Assembly (NCBI RefSeq): GCF_019195435.1
Contig: NZ_CP078069.1
Coordinates: 930,001 to 994,000, forward strand
Source of the DNA: Comamonas sp. NLF-1-9
GTDB lineage: Bacteria > Pseudomonadota > Gammaproteobacteria > Burkholderiales > Burkholderiaceae_C
DNA: 64,000 bases
Direction: 5' to 3'
In this document: positions 1 to 9,628 of the stretch, in pieces
Position numbering within the stretch: position 1 is the stretch's first letter
How the letters are laid out: every line of letters starts with the position of its first letter
Notes under the pieces: model-generated
Told to the model about the DNA's origin: nothing
What the model saw: only the letters and a program-made list of their open reading frames with translations
Database searches by the model: none
Translations under genes and position numbers: made by a program

Positions 1-22
1 CTGGCCCCATCCTTGGTCTGTG

Positions 23-607
23 TCAATCGGCTTGTGGCTTGCGGCCGGCGCGACCCTTGAAGTTCACCGCCGGCGCCAGGCGCGCTTCGCGCAGCTCGTC
101 CCATTCGAAGCCCAGCACCTGCAGCGGCGCGGCTTCGCGCTTGCGCGCCACGCGCCGGCCCGGCGGCGGCGCGGGCTCGTCGCTCCAGGTGATCTGCCAG
201 CCACCGCCCTCGGCGCGTTCGAGCCGCCCGCGGAACTTCTTGCGGTTGGCGGCCACCTGGCCGCCCGCAGCCGCACCCAGCGGCGCCTTGAGCGTGAGGT
301 CGATCAGCTCGCCCTCGAAACGCTCGAGATCGGCCTCCTTGCGCAGCGGCCGGTCAATGCCCGGCGAGGACACCTCCAGACGCTGGTAATCGATGCTGCC
401 CACTTCCAGCGCAAACTGCAGCTGGCGCGTGACCGCTTCGCAGTCGTCCACGGTGATGAAGCGCTCGGCCACGGCCTGCCCCGCTTCGGGGCGCTGCCAC
501 GGGATGTCTATGGTCACGCGCAGCAGCCCGCCTGCGGAGCGCTCCACGTCCACGAGCTCAAAACCCAGACCTTCGACGGTCTGCTGCACGATTTGCTGCA
601 ATGCCAC
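23..607 (-). CDS. rimP: Ribosome maturation factor RimP
   Basis: RimP binds free 30S subunits and assists late small-subunit assembly in the cytoplasm. The 194-residue product begins VALQQIVQQTVEGLG and has the usual N-terminal RimP domain (FELVDVERSAGGLLRVTID, then the SPGIDRPL segment near residue 82) followed by the small SH3-like C-terminal domain, here widened by a Gly/Pro/Arg-rich insert. I chose the GTG start at 607 because related proteins start at this ALQQIV sequence; the 51 codons of open frame upstream are Arg-rich and unlike the family. Just past its stop a ribosome-binding-like AAGGA (minus strand) fits the usual nusA neighbour outside the window. Confidence 0.93.
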   Translation of the reverse strand: MALQQIVQQTVEGLGFELVDVERSAGGLLRVTIDIPWQRPEAGQAVAERFITVDDCEAVTRQLQFALEVGSIDYQRLEVSSPGIDRPLRKEADLERFEGELIDLTLKAPLGAAAGGQVAANRKKFRGRLERAEGGGWQITWSDEPAPPPGRRVARKREAAPLQVLGFEWDELREARLAPAVNFKGRAGRKPQAD

Positions 608-697
608 TGCCTTGTGTTCTCTGCGCCTTTGCGGGGCCCGTGCCCTTGTCCGGCGCCGATTCAACCCCGATTCAATCTCTATCCAAAACCGATCGAC

Positions 698-728
698 CAA
701 AAAAAACGGGCGGTTGCAACCCGCCCGG
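698..728 (-). terminator. Rho-independent terminator
   Basis: On the minus strand a 7-bp GC stem (CGGGCGG/CCGCCCG) with a GTTGCAA loop is followed by eight T residues (A run 699-706 on the plus strand). It lies downstream of the cytochrome/thioredoxin-like operon that ends at 812 and upstream of rimP, so it should separate the two units. Confidence 0.85.
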
Positions 729-811
729 TTTTGGTCGTGAAGCGGGTATTGTAGTGTCAAATACCCTGCTTTTCAAGTTATGGCAAGCCCCTCGCAGCGA
801 GGGCCGCTGCC

Positions 812-1162
812 TCAGCCGCGGCTTGCGATGATGCGCTGCAGCAAGGCCAGCGCCTCGGGCTCGTTTGCCGCGGGCGCGTCGGGGCCCAGCAAGCCCTGGG
901 CCAAGCGCAGCAGCGCCTCGGGGCGCGGTGCGATGGGCGCGCAGTAGCGCAGCTGTCCGGCGCGCCCGAGCAGCAGCGTGGGGAAGGTTTCGACGTCGAA
1001 GTCGCCCACCAGCGCTTCTTCGTCCTCGATATCCACCCAGGCAAAACGCCACTGCGGCTGCTGCGCGGCAAGCGCTTCGAAGTCCGCGCGCCAGCCGCGG
1101 CAAACCTTGCACCACTGGGCGCACAGGCAGACGATCCACCAGGCTTCGCGCGATTCGGACAT
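812..1162 (-). CDS. Thioredoxin-family protein with a CxxC active site
   Basis: A 116-residue thioredoxin-fold protein with no signal peptide. The redox motif is WCKVC near residue 18, after a hydrophobic beta strand (WWIVCLCA), and the cis-proline is in the TFPTLLLG segment near residue 62. The ATG at 1162 is 8 bases after the stop of the tri-haem cytochrome gene, so the two are probably co-transcribed. A thiol reductant next to c-type cytochromes could act on haem-ligation cysteines or on an unrelated target, but this protein would be cytoplasmic unless exported without a visible signal. The extra cysteine before the motif (CLCAQWCKVC) is notable. Confidence 0.8.
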   Translation of the reverse strand: MSESREAWWIVCLCAQWCKVCRGWRADFEALAAQQPQWRFAWVDIEDEEALVGDFDVETFPTLLLGRAGQLRYCAPIAPRPEALLRLAQGLLGPDAPAANEPEALALLQRIIASRG

Positions 1163-1170
1163 GGTTTCAC

Positions 1171-2454
1171 TCAATAAGTGCTGCGCTCGCGCACGCGGTG
1201 CACGGCTATCGCGTCCACCCGGCCCGCCTGGTTGCCCCAGGCCTGGCGGATGTAGCTCAAGACCGCGGCGATGTCTGCGTCCGTCATGGACTGGCGAAAC
1301 GGCGGCATGCCGTGGGGGCGCGGGTTGCCGGCAGTGGCAGGCAGGTAGCCGCCGTGCAGGGTGATCTGGATCAGGTTCAGCGGCTCGGCCATGGTCACGG
1401 CCCGGTTGCCCGCCAATGCGGGAAAGGCGCCGCGCTTGCCCTGGCCTTCGTCCTGATGGCACTCGGCGCAGTAGTCGGCATACAGCTTGGCGCCGCGCTC
1501 GAGCACCTGCGCCGCAGCGGCCGGGGCGCTCGGCCCCGCCGCCGGCGCATGCTGTGGCAGGGCGCGCAGCCAGCGGGCCAGCGCCAGGGCGTCATCCGCC
1601 GTGAGGTATTGCAGGCTGTGGAACACGACCTCGGCCATGGGGCCGGAAACACCCGCCTGCGCCGAGCGGCCGCTGGTCAGCAGCGTGGCGATGTCTTGCT
1701 CGCTCCAGTCGGCCACGCCGGCCTGCGCCGGGGAATGCAACGATGGCGCCCACCAGTATTCGCCCGGCACGATGGCGCCGCTGAGTGCCTCGCCGCGCAG
1801 CGGCCCGCCGAGCGCGTCGCGCGGGCTGTGGCAGGCGGCGCAATGCCCCAGGGCCTGGGCAATATAGGCGCCGCGCTGCAGCGGCGTTTGGGGCGCCGGG
1901 CGCTCTGGCGCCGGCCGAAAGTACAGCGCGCGCCAGACCGCGAGCGCCGCCTGGGTGTTGTAGGGAAAGCGCAGCGTCGGCGCCGGCGTGGCCTGGTGCA
2001 CTGGCGCCAGGCTCTGCAGGTAGCTGAAGAGCGCGTCGGCGTCGGCGTGCGTGATGTGGGTGTAGGCCGGATAGGGAAACGCCGGATAGAGCAAACGCCC
2101 GTCGGCCGAGCGCCCGTGGTGCAGCGCACGCCAGAAGGCGTCGGGGCTCCAGCCGCCCAGGCCGGTTTGCACGTCCGGCGTCAGATTGCTTGCATACACC
2201 GCACCAAAAGGCGTCGCTATCGCGCGCCCACCGGCATAGGGCGCGCCCCCCGCGCGGGTGTGGCAGGAGACGCAGTTGCCCAGCCGCGCCAGATAGGCGC
2301 CGCGCGCGATCTGCGCTGCATCGGCCCCGGCCGTGCCGCTGCCGTCCACCGGCGCTTCGCCGCGCAGGTTGAGTGCCCAGATGGCGGCGGCCGCCAGCAG
2401 GCCGAGCGCCAGCAGCACGGCGGCTAGCCAGGTGCCAAGCCGGCGCAGCTTCAT
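1171..2454 (-). CDS. Tri-haem cytochrome c, alcohol/aldehyde dehydrogenase-subunit type
   Basis: A 427-residue membrane-anchored cytochrome with an N-terminal hydrophobic segment (TWLAAVLLALGLLAAAAIWAL) and three CxxCH haem sites: CVSCH near residue 63, CAACH near 210 and CAECH near 325. The three-domain layout matches the cytochrome subunit of membrane-bound gluconate, alcohol or aldehyde dehydrogenases, which passes electrons from a periplasmic dehydrogenase to quinone or a terminal oxidase. No dehydrogenase subunit is adjacent, so the electron donor is unknown. Its ATG overlaps the upstream di-haem cytochrome stop by four bases (ATGA), showing tight coupling. Confidence 0.88.
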   Translation of the reverse strand: MKLRRLGTWLAAVLLALGLLAAAAIWALNLRGEAPVDGSGTAGADAAQIARGAYLARLGNCVSCHTRAGGAPYAGGRAIATPFGAVYASNLTPDVQTGLGGWSPDAFWRALHHGRSADGRLLYPAFPYPAYTHITHADADALFSYLQSLAPVHQATPAPTLRFPYNTQAALAVWRALYFRPAPERPAPQTPLQRGAYIAQALGHCAACHSPRDALGGPLRGEALSGAIVPGEYWWAPSLHSPAQAGVADWSEQDIATLLTSGRSAQAGVSGPMAEVVFHSLQYLTADDALALARWLRALPQHAPAAGPSAPAAAAQVLERGAKLYADYCAECHQDEGQGKRGAFPALAGNRAVTMAEPLNLIQITLHGGYLPATAGNPRPHGMPPFRQSMTDADIAAVLSYIRQAWGNQAGRVDAIAVHRVRERSTY

Positions 2455-3188
2455 TGCGCGCGCTCCGCCAGGCCCGCCGGCGGCCAGCGCACGTTCAGGC
2501 TGCCGCAGTCCAGCGGCGGCGCCTGCGTGAAGTCCGCCGCCGCCTGCCCGCCCCCGGGTACCGGCTGGGCCGCAAGCCAGGCGGCCACCGCTTGCACGTC
2601 CGCAAGCGCCATGCGCCGCGCCACCTGCGCCATGCAGTCGGGCTCGCTTGCATGGCGCTGGCCGGTGCGCCAGGCGCCGAGTTGGCTGCTCAGATAGTCT
2701 TGCGACAGCCCGAGCAGGCTGGGCACGAAGGGAGCCACACCGGTCAGCCGGGCGCCATGGCATTGCTTGCAGGCGGGCAGCTCGCGCGCGGTGTCGCCGC
2801 TGCGCACCAACTGCTCGCCGCGCGCCAGCAGCGCCGCGCCCACGCTCGCCGGCGCCGGCGCGGCATAGGGCAATTGCAGCTCGGAGAAGTGGCGTGCGAT
2901 CTCGGCCAGGTAGTCGTCGCTCAGATAGCTCAGCAGATACGCCATCGGCGGATAGCGCCGCTTGCCGTCACGAAAGTGGCGCAGCTGGTTGTACAAATAG
3001 CCGGCGGGCTTGCCCGCGATGCGCGGGAAGTAGCCCTCGGGCGTTGCCCGCCCCTGCTTGCCATGGCAGGCGGTGCATGGCAGCACGCGTTGCTCCATGT
3101 CGCCCGCCGCGCCGCCGGCGGCCAGCGCGGCGTTCGCCAGCGCCAGGCACAGCAGCGCCAGGGCCTGTAGAAAAAGTGAGCGCAGCAC
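2451..3188 (-). CDS. Di-haem cytochrome c (c4-like)
   Basis: A 245-residue exported cytochrome: signal peptide (LFLQALALLCLALANAALA), then two CxxCH sites, CTACH near residue 38 and CKQCH near residue 143, in a duplicated class I fold as in cytochrome c4. It probably carries electrons in the periplasm together with the tri-haem protein, whose start overlaps its stop. The start codon is GTG at 3188, three bases after the SDR stop. The order SDR, di-haem, tri-haem, thioredoxin-like on one strand looks like one operon running on from rnr. Confidence 0.85.
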   Translation of the reverse strand: MLRSLFLQALALLCLALANAALAAGGAAGDMEQRVLPCTACHGKQGRATPEGYFPRIAGKPAGYLYNQLRHFRDGKRRYPPMAYLLSYLSDDYLAEIARHFSELQLPYAAPAPASVGAALLARGEQLVRSGDTARELPACKQCHGARLTGVAPFVPSLLGLSQDYLSSQLGAWRTGQRHASEPDCMAQVARRMALADVQAVAAWLAAQPVPGGGQAAADFTQAPPLDCGSLNVRWPPAGLAERAQ

Positions 3189-3191
3189 GCT

Positions 3192-3947
3192 TTATCCGCG
3201 GCCGACGAAGGGCATTTTCGTGGCCATCACCGTGTGAAAGAGCACGTTCGCAGACAGCGGCAGCTCGGCCATGTACAGCACCGAGGCGCCGACGATGTCC
3301 ACGTCCATCAAGGGCTCGTCGGCCATGGCGCCGTGGGCTTGCAGCACGCCCTGGGTGAGCTGCTGCGCCAGCGCCGTATCGGCATTGCCCACGTCAATCT
3401 GGCCCACCGCGATGTCGTAGGCGCGTCCGTCCAGCGCGGCCGACTTGGTCAGGCCGGTGACCGCGTGCTTGGTGGCGGTGTAGGCGATCGAGTGCGGGCG
3501 CGGCGCATGCGCCGAGATCGAGCCGTTGTTGATGATGCGCCCGCCGCGCGGCGTCTGCGCCGCCATCACCCGAAACGCGTTCTGGATGCAATAGAACATG
3601 CCGCTCAAGTTGACGTCCACGACCTGTTGCCAGTGGCGCACTTCCAGCTCTTGCAGCGGCACCGCCGGCGCGCCCGTGCCGGCGTTGTTGAACAGCAGGT
3701 CAACGCGCCCGTAGTGCTGCACGCTTGCGTCAAAGAGGCGACGCACCGCAGCCGGGTCGGCCACGTCGGTGGGCAGGGCAAGCGCCGCCCCTTCGCCGCC
3801 GCACTCCTGCGCCAGCGCCTGCAAGGGCTCGGGCCTGCGCCCCGCGAGCACCAGCCGCCAGCCCGCGCGCGCCAGCGCCAGCGCCGCGGCACGCCCTATG
3901 CCGCTGCCCGCGCCGGTGATGAGCGCCACGCGCCCCGCCGTGCTCAC
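3192..3947 (-). CDS. Short-chain dehydrogenase/reductase (SDR)
   Basis: A 251-residue classical SDR oxidoreductase. It shows the nucleotide-binding TGAGSGIG at residues 11-18, NNAG at 87-90, and the catalytic Ser143, Tyr156 and Lys160 (YTATK). The substrate cannot be told from sequence. The GTG start overlaps the rnr stop by four bases (GTGA), and the cytochrome genes follow three bases after its stop. Co-location with cytochromes hints at an alcohol or aldehyde oxidation role, but this is inference. Confidence 0.88.
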   Translation of the reverse strand: MSTAGRVALITGAGSGIGRAAALALARAGWRLVLAGRRPEPLQALAQECGGEGAALALPTDVADPAAVRRLFDASVQHYGRVDLLFNNAGTGAPAVPLQELEVRHWQQVVDVNLSGMFYCIQNAFRVMAAQTPRGGRIINNGSISAHAPRPHSIAYTATKHAVTGLTKSAALDGRAYDIAVGQIDVGNADTALAQQLTQGVLQAHGAMADEPLMDVDIVGASVLYMAELPLSANVLFHTVMATKMPFVGRG

Positions 3948-6190
3948 GACGACCTCCGCGTGCGGGCGGAGGCGCCGTTGCGCGCTTCGCGCTTGGCGCG
4001 CTGCCCGCCCGCCTTGGTCTTGGGCCGCGCGGGTGGCGCAGCGCCTGCAAGGTCGTGCTCCTCGTGGGCCCGGCGCTCGGCCTTGCGCGTGCTGCGCCCG
4101 CCCTCGGGCTTGGCGGCAAGGGAGCTTGCGACATCGTGCACCAGGCGAAAGTCGATCTTGCGCCCGTCCAGGTCCACGCGGCTGACCTGCACCCGCAGGC
4201 GCGTGCCCACGGCGTAGCGCATGCCGGTGCGCTCGCCGCGCAGCTCCTGGCGTACCTCGTCAAAGCGGAAATACTCGCCGCCGAGCTCGGTGATGTGCAC
4301 CATGCCTTCGACGTAGAGCGCGTCCAGCGTCACGAAGATGCCAAAGCCCGCCACCGCGGTCACGACGCCGCCGTACTCCTCGCCCAGGTGCTCGCGCATG
4401 TACTGGCACTTGAGCCAGGCTTCGACGTCGCGGCTGGCTTCGTCGGCGCGCCTTTCGTTGGCGCTGCAGTGCAGGCCCGCGGCCTCCCAGGCCAGGCGCG
4501 ACTTGCTCGCCGGCGCAGAGCGGCCGCCCTGCCCCTCGCTGCGGCCCTTGGCGGCCCATTGGCGCGCGAGCTTGTGCTGGGCCTCGCCGGGCAGCGGCAA
4601 GGCGGGCAGCTGGTAGGTCTTGTCCGCCAGGATGGATTTGATGACGCGGTGCACCAGCAGGTCGGGGTAGCGCCGTATCGGGCTGGTGAAGTGGGTGTAG
4701 GCGTCGAATGCCAGCCCGAAATGGCCGCTGTTGATAGGGGTGTAGATCGCCTGCTGCATGGAGCGCAGCAGCATGCTGTGGATTTGCGCCGCGTCCGGCC
4801 GCTCGCGCGTGGCGACGGCAATCGCCTGGAAAGCCGCGGTGGGCGGGTCGTCGGGCAGGCTCACGTGCACTGCCAGCGCCTTGAGGTAGGCGCGCAGCAT
4901 CTCGAGCTTTTCCGGCGTGGGCTTGTCGTGCACCCGGTAGAGGCAGTCGCGGTGGTATTCGCCCACGAAGTCTGCGGCGCAGACGTTGGCGGCGAGCATG
5001 CATTCCTCGATCAGCCGGTGCGCCTCGGTGCGCACGCGCGGCTCGATCTTCTCGATGCGGCCGTTGTCGTCGCAGACGATCTGGGTTTCCGTGGTTTCAA
5101 AATCTACGGCGCCGCGCGCGTGGCGCGCCGCCAGCAGCGCGCGGTAGGCCTCGTGCAGATGCAGCAGGTCGGGCAGCCTGTCGGACAGCTGCGCCGCCTG
5201 CGGCCCCCGCGTGTTGCCCAGCGCGGCCGAGACCTGGGTATAGGTCAGGCGCGCGTGGCTCTGGATGACTGCGGGATAAAACTGGTAGGCGTGCGTCTGG
5301 CCCTTGCCGTTGATGACCATGTCGCAAACCATGGCAAGGCGCGCCACGCCAGGGTTGAGCGAGCACAGGCCGTTGGAGAGCTTCTCCGGCAGCATGGGCA
5401 GCACGCGGCGCGGGAAGTAGACGCTGGTGGCGCGCTCGTAGGCGTCGGCATCGATCGCGCCGCCCGAATCCACGTAGTGGCTGACGTCGGCGATCGCCAC
5501 CAGCAGGCGCCAGGCCTTGGCCCGGCCCAGACGCATCGGGGTGCAATAGACGGCGTCGTCAAAGTCGCGCGCGTCTTCGCCGTCGATGGTGACGAAGGGC
5601 ACGTCGCTCAGGTCGACGCGCTCTTGCCAGTCGGCCTCGCGCACCTGGTCGGGCAGCGCCTTTGCCTGCGCAAGACAGGCGTCGGAAAACACATGCGGCA
5701 CGCCGTACTTGCGCACCGCGATCTCCACTTCCATGCCCGGATCGTCGATCTCGCCCAGCACCTCCACCACCCGGCCCACGGGCTGGCCGTGCAGCGCCGG
5801 GGGCTCGGTCAGTTGCACCACCACCACCTGGCCGACGCTGGCGCTGCCGATGGCGCTGCGCGGCACCAGAACGTCCTGCCCGTAGCGCGTGTCTTCCGGC
5901 GCGACCAGCCAGATGCCGGCCTCGTGCAACAGGCGACCGATGATGGTCTGGCTCGGGCGCTCGATGATCTCCAGCACCCGCCCCTCGGGGCGGCCGCGCC
6001 GGTCCTGCCCGATGATGCGCACGCGCACCCGGTCCTTGTGCAGCACCGCGCGCATCTCGTTCGGTGCCAGGTAAATATCGCCTTCACCGTCGTCACGCAG
6101 CACGAAGCCGTGTCCGTCGCGGTGGCCGCGCACGCTGCCTTCAATTTCCTTGTTGGCGTTTGCGTGAAACTCGTTTTTTTTGCTATACAA
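3944..6190 (-). CDS. rnr: Ribonuclease R
   Basis: A 748-residue 3'-5' exoribonuclease of the RNB family that degrades structured RNA and takes part in RNA quality control. Cold-shock-like OB domains occupy roughly residues 15-180, the RNB catalytic domain carries the metal-binding [10 protein letters not shown] at 203-212, an S1 domain lies near 603-690, and the tail is Lys/Arg-rich, as is usual. The start is TTG at 6190, preceded 7 bases upstream by AGGAAG; no ATG is available nearby. The start lies only 19 bases from the divergent tRNA-Leu gene, so its transcript must begin inside or beyond that tRNA gene. Confidence 0.93.
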   Translation of the reverse strand: MYSKKNEFHANANKEIEGSVRGHRDGHGFVLRDDGEGDIYLAPNEMRAVLHKDRVRVRIIGQDRRGRPEGRVLEIIERPSQTIIGRLLHEAGIWLVAPEDTRYGQDVLVPRSAIGSASVGQVVVVQLTEPPALHGQPVGRVVEVLGEIDDPGMEVEIAVRKYGVPHVFSDACLAQAKALPDQVREADWQERVDLSDVPFVTIDGEDARDFDDAVYCTPMRLGRAKAWRLLVAIADVSHYVDSGGAIDADAYERATSVYFPRRVLPMLPEKLSNGLCSLNPGVARLAMVCDMVINGKGQTHAYQFYPAVIQSHARLTYTQVSAALGNTRGPQAAQLSDRLPDLLHLHEAYRALLAARHARGAVDFETTETQIVCDDNGRIEKIEPRVRTEAHRLIEECMLAANVCAADFVGEYHRDCLYRVHDKPTPEKLEMLRAYLKALAVHVSLPDDPPTAAFQAIAVATRERPDAAQIHSMLLRSMQQAIYTPINSGHFGLAFDAYTHFTSPIRRYPDLLVHRVIKSILADKTYQLPALPLPGEAQHKLARQWAAKGRSEGQGGRSAPASKSRLAWEAAGLHCSANERRADEASRDVEAWLKCQYMREHLGEEYGGVVTAVAGFGIFVTLDALYVEGMVHITELGGEYFRFDEVRQELRGERTGMRYAVGTRLRVQVSRVDLDGRKIDFRLVHDVASSLAAKPEGGRSTRKAERRAHEEHDLAGAAPPARPKTKAGGQRAKREARNGASARTRRSS
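6160..6189 (+). promoter_or_regulatory. Probable sigma-70 promoter of tRNA-Leu
   Basis: TTGCGT at 6160-6165 and TATACA at 6184-6189 are separated by 18 bases and end 19 bases before the mature tRNA. The element sits inside the first codons of the divergent rnr gene. Confidence 0.55.
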
Positions 6191-6208
6191 TCTGCGACTT
6201 CCTGAAAT

Positions 6209-6293
<85 letters not shown>

Positions 6294-6327
6294 AGTGTAG
6301 AAGAACACTTGGCGTTGATATGAAGAC

Positions 6328-6362
6328 AGGCCGCTTGCATTTGCATAGCGGCCTTTTCTTTT
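6328..6362 (+). terminator. Rho-independent terminator after tRNA-Leu
   Basis: The 8-bp stem AGGCCGCT/AGCGGCCT (6328-6335 and 6347-6354) is followed by TTTCTTTT. It ends the tRNA transcript and lies tail-to-tail with the DUF349 gene. Confidence 0.9.
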
Positions 6363-6387
6363 GCCTTGCAGTTTGCTGCGCAAAAAA

Positions 6388-9048
6388 TCACTTGCGCAGC
6401 AGCACCTTGAGCGCGGCCTGCAGGCGTTGGCCGCTGGTGCGGTCCGCCGGCCCGGCCAGCACGCGGGCGGTGTCCTCGGGCCAGGTCTCGCCCGGGCCGG
6501 GTTCGTTTCGGCGCGTGAGCAGCTGCAGTTGCAGCGCGCGGCGCGCGTCGTGGTGTTCGGCCGGCGTGGGTACGTCGGCGGCAATTTCCAGGCGCAGCAG
6601 CGCCTGGGGGTCTGTCGCTTGTGCGCCGCCCTGCAAGGCCTTGGCCCAGGCGGCCACCGCCTGCGTGTTCACGCCGCGGCCAAGCTCGCGGGCAGCGGGC
6701 AGCATGGCGGCGTCGCGCTGCTGCCAGGCTTGCAGAAGCTGGTTCAGCGCCTCGCCGTGGGCCTGGGCGGCCAGCTTGCGCAAGGCCATCTGTGCCTGCT
6801 CCACAGCCTCGCGCTGGGCGCGAAACGCGGTGTCGCCCAGGCGCGGGCCGCGCTCCGGGCGGCCGCTGCGCTCGGGGCGCTCGCGGCCAAAGCGCTCGCC
6901 CCCCGCGCGCGGGCTGCGGGCATCGGCGCGCGGGCCGCCGGGCTTGCGCGCGGTCGGCGCCGGCGTGGCCGGCTTGCGCGCGTCGGGCCGGTCGTCGCCG
7001 CGCACGGCCACGACGCGGCGCGGCGCGGTGGGTGCGGCCGGGCCATCGGCTGGCGCAGCGGGCGCTGTATCGCCTCCTGCATCTTCAGAAGTTGTAGCTG
7101 GATCCGCAGTATCGGCGGGCGTTTGCACCGGTTTTTGCTCAGATTCTGCACCGGCTGCTCCGCTTGGCCGGCCCTGCATCACCGCCTGCAACTGCTGCAT
7201 GGCCAGCCGGATCTGCTCGGCATCGCCCGAGGCGTTGGCCGCGTCGAGTGCGCGCGAAGCCTGCAGCACGGCCGCGTCGTGGGCGGACAGCGCAGCGGCG
7301 CTGCGCTCGCGTTCGGCGCTCTTGCGCTCGAAGGCCGCGTCGATGGGGCTGCGAAACGCGTCCCAGAGCTTTTGCTCCTGACGGCGCTCCAGCGGCACCG
7401 CCTGCGCCAGCGCCTGCCAGCGCTGCTGCAGCGCCTTCACCGCGTCGGTGCGCAGCTGCGGCGCCGCGCCCAGGGCCACGGCTTCGTCGATCAGCGCCTG
7501 GCGCTCCTGCAGGTTCTGCTTCTGCGCGGCAGCCAGCGGCGCGCCGGCTTCGGCCAGCGCCTGCTTCCATTGGGGCTGCAGCTCGGCAAAGAGCTTTTCG
7601 CCCACGTGGCCGCTGGCGCGCCAGCGCTCGCCGAACTGGTGCAGCGCGCGGATTTGCATCTTCCAGTCGCTGGAGCGCGCGTGCTCTGCGCCCCAGGCCT
7701 TGAGCTCCTCGATCAGCGCCAGGCGCTGGGTCTTGTGCTCGAGCGCCTGGGCGCGCGACTTTTCCAGCCATTCCTCGACCTGCTTGTGCGCCGCGTTGCA
7801 GGCCTCGTCGAACTTCTTCCACAGCGCGTGGTTGGCCAGCGCGCCCTGGTCGGCCTGTTTCCACTGTTCGCGCAGCTGGCGCAGCTGCTCTTGCAGCCGG
7901 CGCCCGCCCAAGGCCTGGCCTTCTGGGCGCTGCAGCAGGCCTTGCGCCTTGGCCACCAGCTCTTCGCGGATCTGGTCGGCGCTCCAGCGCTGCCAGCCTT
8001 CGAGTTCGCCGGCGGTGGTCAATGCGGCGTGCACACGCGCTTCCAGCGCCGCATCGACAAAGCGGCCGTGGGCCTTCCAGGCGGCGCGCAGCTGCTGGGC
8101 CGCGCCGACGCTGGCCTTGCCGCGGCCTTGGGCGGTTGCGCCCTCAAGCCGGGTCAGCGCCTCGGTCACCGCCTGCACCGCCTGGGCGATGCGCTCGGGG
8201 TGCGGCGCGGCGCGCGCGGGCTCGGCGGCGGAGGCGCTCGTCGCCCCGCCTCGGGCGGCGCGCAGCTCTTCGGCCCACACCGGCACCTGGGGCAGCGGGG
8301 CCTTCGGGTCTTCGCTGGCCGCCGCCGCCTGGGTGAGCGCGGCGCCAAACGCATCCCAGACCAGGCCGAGCTGGGTCTGGGCGGCTTCGAGCTGGGGCGC
8401 AAAGCGCAGGTCCACGCTCGGCCAGACGGGGTCTTGCACGATCTCCTGCGCCTGCTGGCGCCAGCGCGCGACGTCCTCGGCCAGCGTGGCGTGGGCCGCC
8501 TGGGCCTCGCGCCAGGGTTTGGTGGAGAGCACCTCGATGCGCTGCGCCATCAGCACCGCGGCCTCGCGCTGCACCTGTACGCGGTGCTGCAGGTCTTCGA
8601 CTGCCTTGACGCGTTCGGCCAACCGGGTCTTGAGCGTCTGCAGTGGTTCGCGCGAGAGCGGCGCGCCGGCGCGGGCCGCGTCGCGCTGCCAGGCGAGCGC
8701 ATCGGCAACATGCAGACGCGGTGCATCGAGCAGCGCCTGGGCCCGCGCCGCCCACTCCGCCGCCATGGCCTGCTGGGCCAGGGCGCGGCGCTGTTCCTCC
8801 AGGCGCTCGCGTATTGCCTTGGCCGCGCCCTTGTCGCGCGTGCTCAGCTCCTTGAATACTTCCTGCATCTGGGCGCTGTCGGGGTTGGTGGCCAGCCAGT
8901 CGCGGATGCGCGCCGAGCGCTCGCCCGAAGTCGCGGCGGAGAAAGCGCCGCCGGTCAGTGCATCCAGCGGATGCACATGGGCGCTCTTGTCCGCAGGAGC
9001 AGCGGCATCGGGTTCAGGCGCAGGGCTGGGGGAAGAAAAGGGAAACAT
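6388..9048 (-). CDS. DUF349 domain protein
   Basis: An 886-residue cytoplasmic protein made mainly of long amphipathic helices with repeated Trp-x-x-Phe-containing units typical of DUF349 (for example LWKKFDEACNAAHKQVEEWLE and KLWDAFRSPIDAAFERK). The middle-to-C-terminal part, roughly residues 620-720, is a disordered Pro/Ala/Arg-rich linker (for example GGERFGRERPERSGRPERG). The family's function is not established. The length is typical of betaproteobacterial members. It stands alone on its strand and is convergent with the tRNA-Leu terminator. Confidence 0.85.
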   Translation of the reverse strand: MFPFSSPSPAPEPDAAAPADKSAHVHPLDALTGGAFSAATSGERSARIRDWLATNPDSAQMQEVFKELSTRDKGAAKAIRERLEEQRRALAQQAMAAEWAARAQALLDAPRLHVADALAWQRDAARAGAPLSREPLQTLKTRLAERVKAVEDLQHRVQVQREAAVLMAQRIEVLSTKPWREAQAAHATLAEDVARWRQQAQEIVQDPVWPSVDLRFAPQLEAAQTQLGLVWDAFGAALTQAAAASEDPKAPLPQVPVWAEELRAARGGATSASAAEPARAAPHPERIAQAVQAVTEALTRLEGATAQGRGKASVGAAQQLRAAWKAHGRFVDAALEARVHAALTTAGELEGWQRWSADQIREELVAKAQGLLQRPEGQALGGRRLQEQLRQLREQWKQADQGALANHALWKKFDEACNAAHKQVEEWLEKSRAQALEHKTQRLALIEELKAWGAEHARSSDWKMQIRALHQFGERWRASGHVGEKLFAELQPQWKQALAEAGAPLAAAQKQNLQERQALIDEAVALGAAPQLRTDAVKALQQRWQALAQAVPLERRQEQKLWDAFRSPIDAAFERKSAERERSAAALSAHDAAVLQASRALDAANASGDAEQIRLAMQQLQAVMQGRPSGAAGAESEQKPVQTPADTADPATTSEDAGGDTAPAAPADGPAAPTAPRRVVAVRGDDRPDARKPATPAPTARKPGGPRADARSPRAGGERFGRERPERSGRPERGPRLGDTAFRAQREAVEQAQMALRKLAAQAHGEALNQLLQAWQQRDAAMLPAARELGRGVNTQAVAAWAKALQGGAQATDPQALLRLEIAADVPTPAEHHDARRALQLQLLTRRNEPGPGETWPEDTARVLAGPADRTSGQRLQAALKVLLRK

Positions 9049-9208
9049 GGGTGGTGCGAGGGTAGATCGGTAGGGCGTTGACGCGCGCCCGGCGTCATCA
9101 GGGCAAGAAACGCGCGAGCAAGGCGGCTATTGTGGCTTGGTTTGCGGCCTGTACCGCCCGCGCCGTCCCGGTGCCCTGCGACACGGCCTCTTGCACTGCG
9201 CAAAGAGA

Positions 9209-9417
9209 AGCCCGGTGGCGGGGGAGCCCCGGGCACCGGGCTGGGGGACCGGCATACCCGCCGGGTCCGTCCCTGGCGCGGCGGAGATTGCTGTCCGACG
9301 CGCCGGAGGCAAACGATTGCCTCCCATGGTGCTGCCCGCCTTGCCGGGCGCGCGGCGATCGATGGAGGATCGACCGGCATGGCAAGTCTGGCAAGCGGCG
9401 TCTGCGTGCTGCAGACG
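9209..9417. other. Non-coding stretch with three strong hairpins
   Basis: The 779-base gap 9049-9827 has no convincing gene: its open frames are Arg/Pro-rich and unlike proteins. Within it are three hairpins: AGCCCGGTG/CACCGGGCT at 9209-9242 (itself containing GGGG/CCCC), GGAGGCAA-ACGA-TTGCCTCC at 9305-9324, and CGTCTGC-GTGCT-GCAGACG at 9399-9417. They could be an untranslated leader of the DUF349 gene (minus) or a small RNA. I recognise no known RNA family. Confidence 0.4.
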
Positions 9418-9598
9418 AAGGCACCTTAGCAGCTTTGCGCCGGCCGGTCACGCACCGTTGCAACTGGAAACCTGCGGGCTGCGCGGTGCGCGTCGCCAAA
9501 AGGCCCATCGATGGAAAACCCTTGAATTGGGTGCCTTGAGCGGGCTGCCTGGAGGTGTTACTAATAATGTTTTCGTTCTACAAATCTTTTCTTTAGTA

Positions 9599-9628
9599 TT
9601 GACCGTGTATATGCAAGCTCCCTAGAAT
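9599..9628 (+). promoter_or_regulatory. Probable sigma-70 promoter of the lytic transglycosylase gene
   Basis: TTGACC at 9599-9604 and TAGAAT at 9623-9628 have an 18-base spacer, inside an AT-rich patch. It would give a leader of nearly 190 bases before the ATG at 9828, containing a CGCCTGC/GCAGGCG hairpin. Confidence 0.55.

Noticed and set aside
608..760. N-terminal extension of rimP in the open frame
   Set aside because: Arg-rich and unlike RimP; the GTG at 607 gives the family N-terminus.
4055..6205. 716-codon open frame on the plus strand opposite rnr
   Set aside because: It is the antisense shadow of a certain gene; His/Ala/Arg-rich with no family features. The same applies to the long frames opposite the DUF349 gene, glyA and the ABC fusion.
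9209..9417. Known RNA families (6S, RNase P, SRP RNA, tmRNA, cobalamin or glycine riboswitch)
   Set aside because: None of their conserved sequence blocks was found on either strand.
9137..9625. Long open frame in the gap before the lytic transglycosylase gene
   Set aside because: Arg/Pro/Cys-rich composition, no recognisable motif or ribosome-binding site, and it crosses several hairpins and a promoter.
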